From NCBI RefSeq assembly GCF_959029255.1, contig NZ_CAUFUE010000020.1, positions 1 through 64,000 on the forward strand: a DNA stretch of 64,000 nt, in the 5' to 3' direction. A program made the translations under genes and the position numbers. The notes beneath the pieces were generated by a model. The model ran no database searches. It saw only the letters and a list, made by a program, of their open reading frames with translations, and was not told the origin of the DNA. Positions within the stretch are counted from its first letter, which is position 1; every line of letters starts with the position of its first letter. The stretch comes from an uncultured Bacteroides sp. GTDB lineage: Bacteria > Bacteroidota > Bacteroidia > Bacteroidales > Bacteroidaceae. Below are positions 32,869 to 42,012 of this stretch, piece by piece.

Positions 32869-34872
32869 ATGAAACATACTTATAAAATAAGATTTGCCGC
32901 ATGGGCGTTCATGTTATTGGGAGCTTTGTTTACGGCTTGCGAAGACGACCTCACCCTGTCTACAGGTAATGCGGATATCTTTGAAACTGTTGACGGAACT
33001 TATGGTAGTATACATTCAGCAGCCGGAGCAAAGCAGTTGACTACCATTGCAATCAGAGATAATAAAGCCGGTGCCGGTCACTTGTACTTTGAGTTGAGCA
33101 AGAAAGCGGAAACGGATGTACAGGTAACTTTTAAAATTGATGCGGACGTATTGACAGCTTATAATAAAGCCAACGGTACAGATTACGAAATGTATCCTGC
33201 TGACAAGTTATCTTTGGAGAATAGCGGTAAAGTAACGATTGCTGCCGGAAAGAAAAAATCGGAATCGATAGAGTTGGGAATTAACCCCGGCGGAACGGTA
33301 GGCAAAACTTATGCTATTGCTGTTTCTGCCACTGCCGACAATGGGGTGGAGGTATCTTCCAATACTCAGTCTTACATTTATCTGGTTGAGGATTTAGGTA
33401 TGACCCCAGATCCGACTTCAAAGGGTGATATCAAGAATCTTGTCTATGTGGAAGTGAATGATGAAAGTCCGTTGAATGCCGGTGAATATTATGTAGATGG
33501 TGTTCCTTTCTTTGATATTGTCAGCATCTTTGCCGCCAATATCAATCTGAACAACGATGGAAAACCATATATCTTCTGTAACGACCAGGTTTCTTTCGTG
33601 CTGGCAAATGCCGATAAAATTATCCGTCCGTTGCAACAAAAGGGTATCAAAGTACACTTATCCATTTTAGGTAATCATGATGATGCCGGTATGCGTAGTT
33701 TGAGCGAGGAAGGCGCCAAAGCTTTTGCGAAAGAACTGAAAGCATATCTGGATATTTATGGTCTGGATGGTTTTGATTTTGACGATGAGTATTCTGCATA
33801 CGCTGAGAAGGTAGATGGTGTGGTTGGAGCTAAATATAAAGGTACTGCAAGCAGTGTGGTATCCAGTTTGGCAGAGTGTACTCCTGAAAACTATACGAAG
33901 TTGCTGAAAACATGCCGCGAAGTGATGCCGAAGGAAGATGGTGTGACATTTGGAATTTATTGGTATACAGATACTGACCATCCTAAAGGTGATGGAGTGG
34001 AAGAACTGATTGATTACTCGGTATATGGCACTTACGGACACTTCCAAAAATATAACCAGGATATACCCAATAAAATTCAGGCACCTTATGCCATAAATCT
34101 TTTACCTCAAGATAATAATGTCCAGCTTGCGGTTGATGTTAATGACGGTTATTTAGATAAGATTGTAAACGAGGGTTACAAGTATTTTGCGTTCTACAAT
34201 CTACGTTCAACCCGCATGTATGAATATTATTTCGACCGGGTGGCAGACAAACTTTGGAATAAGGATGTAACATGGACCGGTAACTATTTCGGTCGTACAG
34301 ACTTGGATGCCAAGAAAAATTCGGTTGGCTATGATTCATTCTTGGGTATATGGACGGTGAATCCTAGTACGGGACTATACATTTATTATGAAAAGGGTAC
34401 TCCTCAATATTGGCAATGGGCAGATAAAGATAATATAAAGTCTTTTGATATCATTGTTAAGGAAGATGTGTATGGAAAAAGCTATAAGGTATATGGCTGG
34501 GATGCATGGGAAACGGAAAAACAAAATGCTAAGGCTGTCACCCATGACCTTCCTTTCATCATGAATTATGATGAAAGAGGGATAGCTTTCATTCCTTCTC
34601 CTCAGGATATCGGTACCGTGGAAGGTGTTTCATACGCTATGTCATACGCTACCTATGTAAATGATCCCCTCATCTGGGGAGCTTTTTCTACACCGCAAAA
34701 TGCGGCATTTTCCCTTGAAGCCACTCCCGATGGTGGAAGTGTATATATGCGTAATTCCGATGGAAGAACGTATGGTTTCAGCTTGTTTACGAAAGACAAT
34801 GATACATATACTGCTGTTGATGACCCTAAAGATGCGCACTCGTCAGGCATGTATACTTTGGTAAAGAAATAA
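32869..34872 (+). CDS. GH18 endo-beta-N-acetylglucosaminidase lipoprotein
   Basis: A 667-residue surface lipoprotein (Cys24 in GALFTACEDD) predicted to cut between the two core GlcNAc residues of N-glycans, releasing the whole glycan. Domains: DUF1735-like beta domain (about 25-175); GH18 barrel (about 185-465) with the complete signature DGFDFDDE at residues 300-307 (Asp303, Asp305, catalytic Glu307); a C-terminal beta domain (about 475-667) of the DUF1735/lectin type. The architecture is that of the B. thetaiotaomicron endoglycosidase from the high-mannose locus. ATG 32869 chosen over an in-frame GTG at 32860. Its activity is the entry step of the pathway. Confidence 0.92.
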   Translation: MKHTYKIRFAAWAFMLLGALFTACEDDLTLSTGNADIFETVDGTYGSIHSAAGAKQLTTIAIRDNKAGAGHLYFELSKKAETDVQVTFKIDADVLTAYNKANGTDYEMYPADKLSLENSGKVTIAAGKKKSESIELGINPGGTVGKTYAIAVSATADNGVEVSSNTQSYIYLVEDLGMTPDPTSKGDIKNLVYVEVNDESPLNAGEYYVDGVPFFDIVSIFAANINLNNDGKPYIFCNDQVSFVLANADKIIRPLQQKGIKVHLSILGNHDDAGMRSLSEEGAKAFAKELKAYLDIYGLDGFDFDDEYSAYAEKVDGVVGAKYKGTASSVVSSLAECTPENYTKLLKTCREVMPKEDGVTFGIYWYTDTDHPKGDGVEELIDYSVYGTYGHFQKYNQDIPNKIQAPYAINLLPQDNNVQLAVDVNDGYLDKIVNEGYKYFAFYNLRSTRMYEYYFDRVADKLWNKDVTWTGNYFGRTDLDAKKNSVGYDSFLGIWTVNPSTGLYIYYEKGTPQYWQWADKDNIKSFDIIVKEDVYGKSYKVYGWDAWETEKQNAKAVTHDLPFIMNYDERGIAFIPSPQDIGTVEGVSYAMSYATYVNDPLIWGAFSTPQNAAFSLEATPDGGSVYMRNSDGRTYGFSLFTKDNDTYTAVDDPKDAHSSGMYTLVKK

Positions 34873-34926
34873 ATAATAAGTATTGTATCCTTTTTTCGTA
34901 AGAAACTTTATATCTACAAAATGCTG

Positions 34927-35026
34927 ATAATCAGTCATTGCTGAAAAGGGTTCCTAATGTCGCCGACAATCACTCTTAGAGTCGGCGACATTAGACCCTA
35001 AAGTCAGCGACATTAGGACTGATTAT
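34927..35026. repeat. 22-base array inside a larger dyad, between GH18 and GH97 genes
   Basis: Three 22-base units start at 34959, 34981 and 35003 with the core GTCGSCGACATTA (unit 3 has one change). TAATGTCGGCGACATTA is the palindromic consensus. The array is framed by ATAATCAGTC (34927-34936) and GACTGATTAT (35017-35026), and TCCTAATGTCGC (34952-34963) mirrors GCGACATTAGGA. The whole could fold into one hairpin within the operon transcript. Confidence 0.85.
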
Positions 35027-35092
35027 TGGTAGAATAATATGTCGATTCAATATTTTTCAAACTTCAAGTATATTTCTAATACAATCAAAAGC

Positions 35093-37108
35093 ATGAAACA
35101 ATACTTTATATATATAGTGGCTTCTCTTGCTGTTCTGATTGGTTGTACAACTCCTAAGCCTGCGGAAGTCGTTTCACCCGACGGGCACATCCGATTGGCT
35201 TTCGCTTTGGATGGTAATAACCGTATGACTTATCAGATACAAGTAAACGACACGACATTCATTACTCCGTCATTGTTGGGCTTTCAGTCAAAAGACGGCG
35301 TTAACTTATCAGAAAACTTTCGTATGACGGGTATTGATTTTGATACGAAAGATGAGGTCTGGACACAACCGTGGGGAGAGAATAAGGAACTCCGCAATCA
35401 TTACAATGAAATGGCAGTTCATCTGTCCGACACAACAGCTACGAAGCTTACTTTACGTTTTCGTGTTTTTGACGACGGAATAGGATTCCGTTATGAGTAT
35501 GAAGTTCCCGGAGTGGACAGTTTACTGCTTACTGATGAACTTACCTCATTCAACGTGGCACAAGACGGAACTTCATGGTCTATTCCGGCTAATTATGAAA
35601 CCTATGAATTGCTGTATCGTACGCAGCCGCTCAGCACCATCGACAATGCCAATACTCCTATGACTTTCAAGACCGGCAACGTATATGCCAGTATCCATGA
35701 AGCGGCATTGACCGATTTCCCGGAAATGACTTTGAAGAATATAGGTGGTTGTGGATTTAAATCCGAACTTGCTCCTTGGCCTGATGGCATTAAAGCCAGA
35801 TTTGCGAGTAATAGCTTCAAAACTCCCTGGCGTACCATACAGTTTGCTCCGAAGGCTGTCGGTCTGATTAATTCTGCGCTTATCCTGAATCTGAATGAAC
35901 CTTGCGCGCTGGAGACTACGGACTGGATTCGTCCGATGAAGTACGTAGGTGTCTGGTGGGGGATGCATCTGGGAGTGGAAAGCTGGGTGATAAATGACCG
36001 TCACGGCGCTACTACCGCCAATGCGAAACGTTACATTGACTTTGCTGCCGACAATAACATTGAAGCCGTGATGTTTGAAGGTTGGAATGAAGGTTGGGAA
36101 AACTGGGGTGGAACACAGGCATTTGATTATACCAAACCCTATGCGGACTTCGACATGGAAGAAATAGCACACTATGCTAAAGAGAAAGGTATCGAGATTA
36201 TCGGCCATCACGAAACGGGAGGAAATATTTTTAATTATGAGAAACAGTTGGACAAAGCCTATCAATGGTATGCCGACTTGGGCATTCACTGTGTAAAGAC
36301 GGGGTATGCCGGAGGACTTCCTGATGGATACAATCATCACGGGCAGTTCAATGTCCGCCATTACCGTAATGTTGTAAAGACAGCCGCGAAATATCACACT
36401 ACACTGGATGTGCACGAACCTATCAAAGATACCGGGATACGCCGTACTTATCCTAACATGATGACACGTGAGGGTGCCCGTGGAATGGAGTGGAATGCAT
36501 GGAGTGAGGGCAATCCGCCTGAGCACCACGTAATGTTGCCATTCACCCGCTTACTGGGCGGACCGATGGACTATACTCCCGGCATATTCGATATCCTCTA
36601 CGAACGTGCTAAAAAGAATCCTTCGCGCAAGCAGTGGAATATGAAAGACAGTAAGGATTGCCGTATAAATACTACACTTGCCAAGCAGATAGCCAATTGG
36701 GTGATACTCTATTCTCCCTTGCAAATGGCTGCGGATATGATTGAAAATTATGAGGGACATCCTGCTTTTCAGTTTTTCCGCGATTTTGAAGCAGATTGCG
36801 ACTGGTCGGAGGCATTAGCCGGTGAGCCCGGTGAGTTTGTGGTGATTGCGCGTAAAGCTAAAGATAAATACTTCTTGGGTGCCGCTACCAACGAGTATGC
36901 CCGTGATGTAACTGTCAATCTGGATTTTCTGGAGAAAGGAAAAACTTACAAGGCAACCATCTATGCCGACGCAAAGGATGCTGACTGGGAAACCAATCCA
37001 ACGGCATACGAGATAAGTGAAAAACAGGTAACTGCCGATGACGCGTTGATAATCTCTATGAAAAGAGGTGGAGGGCAAGCCGTCAGCTTTATACCGAACA
37101 ATCATTAA
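35093..37108 (+). CDS. GH97 alpha-glucosidase (SusB type) lipoprotein
   Basis: A 671-residue enzyme with a lipoprotein signal (Cys18 in LAVLIGCTTP). The GH97 barrel shows the inverting SusB-type features: VKTGYAGGLPDGYNHHGQ where retaining alpha-galactosidases of the family have a nucleophilic Asp, DVHEPIKDTGIRRTYPN, LPFTRLLGGPMDYTPGIF and MIENYEG, whose Glu residues match the positions used in SusB as I remember them. The C-terminal beta domain ends near residue 665. In this locus an alpha-glucosidase could remove the glucose cap of immature N-glycans (Glc1-3Man9). An upstream in-frame ATG at 35039 would bury the signal peptide and is rejected. Confidence 0.9.
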   Translation: MKQYFIYIVASLAVLIGCTTPKPAEVVSPDGHIRLAFALDGNNRMTYQIQVNDTTFITPSLLGFQSKDGVNLSENFRMTGIDFDTKDEVWTQPWGENKELRNHYNEMAVHLSDTTATKLTLRFRVFDDGIGFRYEYEVPGVDSLLLTDELTSFNVAQDGTSWSIPANYETYELLYRTQPLSTIDNANTPMTFKTGNVYASIHEAALTDFPEMTLKNIGGCGFKSELAPWPDGIKARFASNSFKTPWRTIQFAPKAVGLINSALILNLNEPCALETTDWIRPMKYVGVWWGMHLGVESWVINDRHGATTANAKRYIDFAADNNIEAVMFEGWNEGWENWGGTQAFDYTKPYADFDMEEIAHYAKEKGIEIIGHHETGGNIFNYEKQLDKAYQWYADLGIHCVKTGYAGGLPDGYNHHGQFNVRHYRNVVKTAAKYHTTLDVHEPIKDTGIRRTYPNMMTREGARGMEWNAWSEGNPPEHHVMLPFTRLLGGPMDYTPGIFDILYERAKKNPSRKQWNMKDSKDCRINTTLAKQIANWVILYSPLQMAADMIENYEGHPAFQFFRDFEADCDWSEALAGEPGEFVVIARKAKDKYFLGAATNEYARDVTVNLDFLEKGKTYKATIYADAKDADWETNPTAYEISEKQVTADDALIISMKRGGGQAVSFIPNNH

Positions 37109-37130
37109 CACTAATGCAAGAATATAAATA

Positions 37131-39401
37131 ATGAGAAATATGAAATCTATTACTATGTTGGCGGGCGGCCTTTTGTTGCTGAGTGTTTACAGTTGTACTC
37201 CCGCAGCGCAAGATTATGCTTCCTACGTCAATCCGTTTATCGGTACGGGCGGACATGGACATACTTATCCCGGAGCGGTGGTGCCCAACGGGATGATTCA
37301 ACCCAGCCCCGATACACGTATCTATGAATGGGACTCTTGCTCGGGATACTACTATGCGGATTCTACAATCAACGGATTCTCCCATACCCATCTTAGCGGT
37401 ACGGGATGTGGTGATTATGGCGATGTGCTGCTGATGCCTACTGTGGGTAAACAAGATTATCACGCTATGGGGACTGAGAGCCAGCAGATGGCATACGCTT
37501 CTGGCTTTTCTCACGATAATGAGACAGCTCTGCCGGGATATTACTCTGTATTTTTGGAACGCTACAATGTACAAGCTGAATTGACAGCAACCAAGCGGGC
37601 GGCTATCCATCGCTATACCTTCCCGAAGGCGGAAGATGCCGGATTTATTCTTGACTTGGACTATAGCCTGCAACGGCAGAAAAACGAGGAAATGGAATTG
37701 GAAGTAATCAGTGATACGGAACTTCGTGGGCGCAAGAAAACCGTATATTGGGCTTTTGACCAATATATCAATTTCTATGCCAAGTTCTCTAAACCGTTTA
37801 CTTATACATTGGTAACCGATTCGATGGCATTGGATGAGGGAGGCCCGCTTTTTCCAACAGCCAAAGCGTTGCTACAGTTCCAGACGGAAAAGGATGAGCA
37901 GGTATTGGTGAAAATAGGTGTGTCTGCCGTAGATATGGAGGGAGCACGTAAAAATGTGGAAGCGGAAATTCCCGGATGGGACTTCGACAGTGTATGCCAA
38001 AGTGCACGTCGGCAATGGAATGATTACCTCTCTAAAATAGATATCAAGACTGGTGACAAGGACCAGCGGACGATGTTTTATACGGCACTTTATCATACGG
38101 GTGTACAGCCTGCTTTGTTTACTGATGCCGACGGTCGTTATCTGGGTATGGATTTAAAACCCCATCAGGGCGATGTGAACCAACCGGTTTATACGATATT
38201 CTCTTTATGGGATACTTTCCGCGCTTATCATCCGTTGATGACCATAATCGACCCTGAATTGAACGAAGCCTTCATCCGTTCACTTATCCTGAAACAACAG
38301 GAAGGTGGTGTATTTCCTATGTGGGAACTAGCCGGAAACTATACCGGAACGATGATTGGTTATCACATCGCTTCATTGGTAGCCGATTCATATATGAAGG
38401 GATATCGTGATTTTGACGTGAAGGAAGCCTATCGGGCTTGCTTGCGTACGGCAGAATATGATACAACCGGAATATTGTGTCCTCCTTTGGTATTGCCTCA
38501 TTTGATGCCGCAAGCCAAGTATTGGAAAAATAAGATAGGATATGTGCCCTGTGACAAAGATAACGAGTCGGTGGCGAAAGCTTTGGAATATGCATACGAT
38601 GATTGGTGCATATCTGTGTTGGCAAGCGCTTTGGGGGATGAGCTTAACCGGGATAAATATGCCGCGTTTGCCGAGGGTTACAAAGTTTATTTCGATCCGT
38701 CTACCAGGTTTATGCGTGGACTGGATAGTGAAGGTAACTGGCGTACACCTTTCAATCCCCGTTCATCCAGTCATCGTAGCGATGATTATTGCGAAGGTAC
38801 TGCCTGGCAATGGACATGGTTTGTGCCGCATGATGTGGATGGATTGGTGGAGTTGATGGGAGGTCGTGATGCTTTCATTGGCAAACTGGATTCATTGTTT
38901 ATTGCTGATTCCGCATTGGAAGGCAGTACGGTTTCCGCTGATATTTCGGGATTGATAGGGCAATATGCGCATGGTAATGAACCGAGCCACCATATTGCAC
39001 ATCTGTATAATTATGTAGGACAGCCATACAAAACGCAGGAATTGGTAGATAGCGTGCTGCATACGCTTTATTTCAATGACCCTGACGGGCTTTCGGGCAA
39101 TGAAGATTGCGGGCAGATGTCCTCTTGGTATATCCTAAATGCAATGGGATTTTATCAAGTGTGCCCCGGAAAGCCGGTATATTCTATCGGACGTCCGCTA
39201 TTTGATGAGGCTACCATTCATCTGAAAGACGGAAAGACATTCAAGGTGGTGGCACATAACAATAGCCGTACCAATAAATACATCCAAAGTATAGTTCTGA
39301 ATGGAAAGAAATTGGATACTCCGTTCTTTAATCATAAGGATATTGTAGAGGGCGGCACGTTGGAACTGACAATGGGTAGTGAACCCTTGAAACAATATTG
39401 A
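37131..39401 (+). CDS. GH92 alpha-mannosidase lipoprotein (third of three)
   Basis: A 756-residue GH92 enzyme with a lipoprotein signal (Cys22 in LLSVYSCTP; a start at 37140 is also possible). YVNPFIGTGGHGHTYPGA opens the beta domain. EGTAWQWTWFVPHD carries the general acid Glu, AHGNEPSHH the +1 mannose pocket and GNEDCGQMSSW the base. This is the full set I associate with alpha-1,2-mannosidases. It lies 22 bases after GH97 and 37 bases before the permease, so it is probably in one transcript with both. Confidence 0.93.
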   Translation: MRNMKSITMLAGGLLLLSVYSCTPAAQDYASYVNPFIGTGGHGHTYPGAVVPNGMIQPSPDTRIYEWDSCSGYYYADSTINGFSHTHLSGTGCGDYGDVLLMPTVGKQDYHAMGTESQQMAYASGFSHDNETALPGYYSVFLERYNVQAELTATKRAAIHRYTFPKAEDAGFILDLDYSLQRQKNEEMELEVISDTELRGRKKTVYWAFDQYINFYAKFSKPFTYTLVTDSMALDEGGPLFPTAKALLQFQTEKDEQVLVKIGVSAVDMEGARKNVEAEIPGWDFDSVCQSARRQWNDYLSKIDIKTGDKDQRTMFYTALYHTGVQPALFTDADGRYLGMDLKPHQGDVNQPVYTIFSLWDTFRAYHPLMTIIDPELNEAFIRSLILKQQEGGVFPMWELAGNYTGTMIGYHIASLVADSYMKGYRDFDVKEAYRACLRTAEYDTTGILCPPLVLPHLMPQAKYWKNKIGYVPCDKDNESVAKALEYAYDDWCISVLASALGDELNRDKYAAFAEGYKVYFDPSTRFMRGLDSEGNWRTPFNPRSSSHRSDDYCEGTAWQWTWFVPHDVDGLVELMGGRDAFIGKLDSLFIADSALEGSTVSADISGLIGQYAHGNEPSHHIAHLYNYVGQPYKTQELVDSVLHTLYFNDPDGLSGNEDCGQMSSWYILNAMGFYQVCPGKPVYSIGRPLFDEATIHLKDGKTFKVVAHNNSRTNKYIQSIVLNGKKLDTPFFNHKDIVEGGTLELTMGSEPLKQY

Positions 39402-39438
39402 TAGAATTGAGAAACATTACTGGTAATATATAGAAGGA

Positions 39439-40752
39439 ATGAACCGGAAAAATCATAATCCTATTTCATGGATTCCCACCGTATATTTTGCGATGGGAAT
39501 GCCATTTGTAGTGCTGAACATGGTATCTGTACTGATGTTCAAAGGAATGGGCGAGGGTGATGCGCAGATTGCTTTGTGGACATCGCTGATTATGTTGCCC
39601 TGGACGCTGAAATTCCTCTGGAGCCCGTTCCTTGAGATGTTCAGGACGAAGAAGTTTTTCGTAGTGCTGACACAGATAGTTACCGGAGTGGGGTTTGCAT
39701 TGGTGGCTTTGGCGCTGCAACTGCCGTTCTACTTTGCTGTTTCCATAGCCTTATTGGCTGTGATAGCCTTTAGCGGCGCTACCCATGATGTAGCTACCGA
39801 TGGGGTATATATGTCCGAATTGGATAAACAGGAACAAGCTAAATATATTGGTTGGCAAGGGGCTTTCTATAACATTGCCAAGATTGTGGCATCCGGCGGA
39901 CTCGTTTGGCTGGCGGGTTGGTTACTGAAAAGTTTCGGTGGGGTAGAAGGTGCTACGGCTGCTGTCCGTCATGAGGCAACGATACATGCTTGGATGACCG
40001 TTATGCTGATATTGGCGGCGGTTATGTTATTGCTGGGCTTATATCACATACGGATGTTGCCTTCAGGCGGAAAAGCTGCGAATGATGCAGCCACTGCCAG
40101 AGAGACATTGGGTCGGTTGATAGAGGTCATTAAAGACTTTTTCCACAAAAGACACATTTGGTACTATATAGCTTTTATTGTCCTTTATCGTTTTGCCGAA
40201 GGCTTCGTAATGAAGATTGTTCCCCTTTTTCTGAAGGCGGAGCGTTCGGCAGGCGGTCTGGGGCTCGATGAACAACAAATCGGCTTGTATTACGGCACTT
40301 ATGGAGCGGCTACTTTTGTGCTGGGTTCGTTGCTGGCAGGTTATTATATTTCGCATCGGGGCTTGCAAAAGACATTGTTTTCACTATGTTGCATTTTCAA
40401 TCTGCCTTTTGTGGCTTATACGCTATTAGCGGTTTATCAGCCTGAAAGCGGTATGTTGATAGGTAGTGCCATTGTATTGGAATATTTCGGTTATGGTTTC
40501 GGTTTTGTGGGGCTTAGCTTGTTTATGATGCAACAAGTAGCCCCTGGCAAGCATCAGATGGCTCATTATGCATTTGCATCGGGCATTATGAATTTAGGTG
40601 TGATGTTGCCGGGTAGTATCAGTGGTTACGCGTGTAAGTGGATGGGAGGATATGAACCTTTCTTCATTTTTATACTCTTTGCTACTATTCCTGCCTTCCT
40701 CATCACGTACTTTGTACCGTTTACGTATCCGGATAAGAGGAAGGAGAGATGA
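39439..40752 (+). CDS. AmpG-like MFS permease, probable Man-GlcNAc importer
   Basis: A 437-residue inner-membrane protein with about 12 membrane segments. AFSGATHDVATDGVYM in the fourth segment is typical of the AmpG-like branch of the major facilitator superfamily, which carries sugars and peptidoglycan fragments with GlcNAc. Its place between the periplasmic mannosidases and the cytoplasmic GH130 phosphorylase makes the beta-1,4-Man-GlcNAc disaccharide, the product of complete trimming after endoglycosidase release, the likely cargo. The substrate is inferred from context. Confidence 0.85.
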   Translation: MNRKNHNPISWIPTVYFAMGMPFVVLNMVSVLMFKGMGEGDAQIALWTSLIMLPWTLKFLWSPFLEMFRTKKFFVVLTQIVTGVGFALVALALQLPFYFAVSIALLAVIAFSGATHDVATDGVYMSELDKQEQAKYIGWQGAFYNIAKIVASGGLVWLAGWLLKSFGGVEGATAAVRHEATIHAWMTVMLILAAVMLLLGLYHIRMLPSGGKAANDAATARETLGRLIEVIKDFFHKRHIWYYIAFIVLYRFAEGFVMKIVPLFLKAERSAGGLGLDEQQIGLYYGTYGAATFVLGSLLAGYYISHRGLQKTLFSLCCIFNLPFVAYTLLAVYQPESGMLIGSAIVLEYFGYGFGFVGLSLFMMQQVAPGKHQMAHYAFASGIMNLGVMLPGSISGYACKWMGGYEPFFIFILFATIPAFLITYFVPFTYPDKRKER

Positions 40753-40875
40753 AATGATAATTTAATGAAGAATTAAGAATGAAGAATGAAGAATTTGGCT
40801 GCGCAATGCAAGCACGCCGCAAGGTAATTCTTCATTCTTCATTCTTAGTTCTTCATTTCCCAAAATTCCCATTTA
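40751..40875. repeat. Dispersed inverted-repeat element B, copy 1
   Basis: About 125 bases, nearly identical to the reverse complement of 57845-57961. Arms made of AATGAAGAA/AAGAATGAAG words mirror each other around a GC-rich centre (GGCTGCGC, GCACGCCGC). It starts at the MFS stop codon and fills the gap to GH130. Confidence 0.88.
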
Positions 40876-40910
40876 CCAAGTAGAAACAATTATATTAAAT
40901 AGAAATAACA

Positions 40911-41882
40911 ATGAGTAACAAAATCACAATTCCTTGGGAAGAGCGTCCGCAAGGTTGTACAGATGTAATGTGGCGCTATTCAAAGAATCCGGTCATCGGA
41001 CGTTATCATATTCCTTCATCAAACAGCATCTTCAATAGCGCGGTTGTTCCTTTTGGAGATGGATTTGCCGGAGTGTTCCGTTGTGACAACAAAGCTGTTC
41101 AGATGAATATCTTTGCAGGTTTTAGCAAGGATGGCATTAACTGGGAAATCAGTCATGAGCCAATCCGGTTCAAAGCAGGAAACACGGAAATGATAGAATC
41201 CGAATATAAGTATGACCCGCGCGTGACGTGGATTGAAGACCGTTACTGGATTACATGGTGCAACGGATACCACGGACCCACAATCGGCATCGGCTATACA
41301 TTCGATTTCAAAGAGTTCTTCCAATGCGAGAATGCTTTCTTGCCATTCAACCGTAACGGTGTACTTTTCCCGCAAAAGATAAATGGAAAATATGCCATGC
41401 TGAGCCGTCCGAGCGACAATGGACATACACCATTTGGTGATATTTATATGAGCTATAGCCCGGATATGAAATATTGGGGCGAACATCGTTGCGTGATGAA
41501 AGTTACCCCTTTTCCCGAGAGTGCATGGCAATGTACAAAGATAGGTGCAGGTTCGGTACCCTTCCTGACGGAAGAAGGCTGGTTGATGTTTTATCACGGA
41601 GTGATTACAACCTGTAACGGTTTCCGCTATTCTATGGGAGCGGTTATCCTTGATAAGGAAAATCCTGAAAAAGTACTTTATCGGACACGTGAATATCTGC
41701 TTGCTCCTGCTGCTCCTTATGAATTACAAGGAGACGTTCCTAATGTGGTGTTTCCTTGTGCGGCATTGCAAGATGGAGAAAGGGTAGCCGTATATTATGG
41801 TGCTGCCGATACGGTGGTAGGAATGGCTTTCGGTTATATCACTGAAATAGTGGAATTCATAAAACGGACAAGCATTGTCTAA
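40911..41882 (+). CDS. GH130 mannoside phosphorylase (Man-beta-1,4-GlcNAc type)
   Basis: A 323-residue five-bladed propeller enzyme without signal peptide, so cytoplasmic. It should split beta-1,4-mannosyl-GlcNAc with phosphate into mannose-1-phosphate and GlcNAc. The conserved block YKYDPRVTWIEDRYWITWCN contains the Asp that acts as general acid in the family, and FRCDNKAVQMNIF and YHGVITTCNGFRYSMGAVIL line the substrate and phosphate sites. Closest in my memory to BT1033, the N-glycan phosphorylase of B. thetaiotaomicron. Last enzyme of the locus, closing the route from glycoprotein to central metabolism. Confidence 0.92.
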   Translation: MSNKITIPWEERPQGCTDVMWRYSKNPVIGRYHIPSSNSIFNSAVVPFGDGFAGVFRCDNKAVQMNIFAGFSKDGINWEISHEPIRFKAGNTEMIESEYKYDPRVTWIEDRYWITWCNGYHGPTIGIGYTFDFKEFFQCENAFLPFNRNGVLFPQKINGKYAMLSRPSDNGHTPFGDIYMSYSPDMKYWGEHRCVMKVTPFPESAWQCTKIGAGSVPFLTEEGWLMFYHGVITTCNGFRYSMGAVILDKENPEKVLYRTREYLLAPAAPYELQGDVPNVVFPCAALQDGERVAVYYGAADTVVGMAFGYITEIVEFIKRTSIV

Positions 41883-41926
41883 GTAAGGAGATTGTATGTC
41901 CTGCCGATATATCATCATGTCATAAT

Positions 41927-41962
41927 AAAGCGCGACGGTAGAACATTCTACCATCACGCTTT
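41927..41962 (-). terminator. Probable terminator after the TraB/GumN gene
   Basis: Two 15-base arms (AAAGCG...GGTAG and CTACC...CGCTTT) pair fully on the minus-strand RNA when two G-U pairs are allowed, with a 6-base loop. Only a short U-rich tail follows. It lies in the gap between convergent GH130 and TraB genes and may serve both. Confidence 0.6.
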
Positions 41963-42012
41963 ACATAAATTGCTATTGCAATTACAACTTTAGAGAGAAT
42001 TTGTTAGAGAAT

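Noticed and set aside
35093..37108. GH97 as a retaining alpha-galactosidase
   Set aside because: The nucleophile Asp position reads VKTGYAGG as in SusB, so the inverting alpha-glucosidase type fits better.
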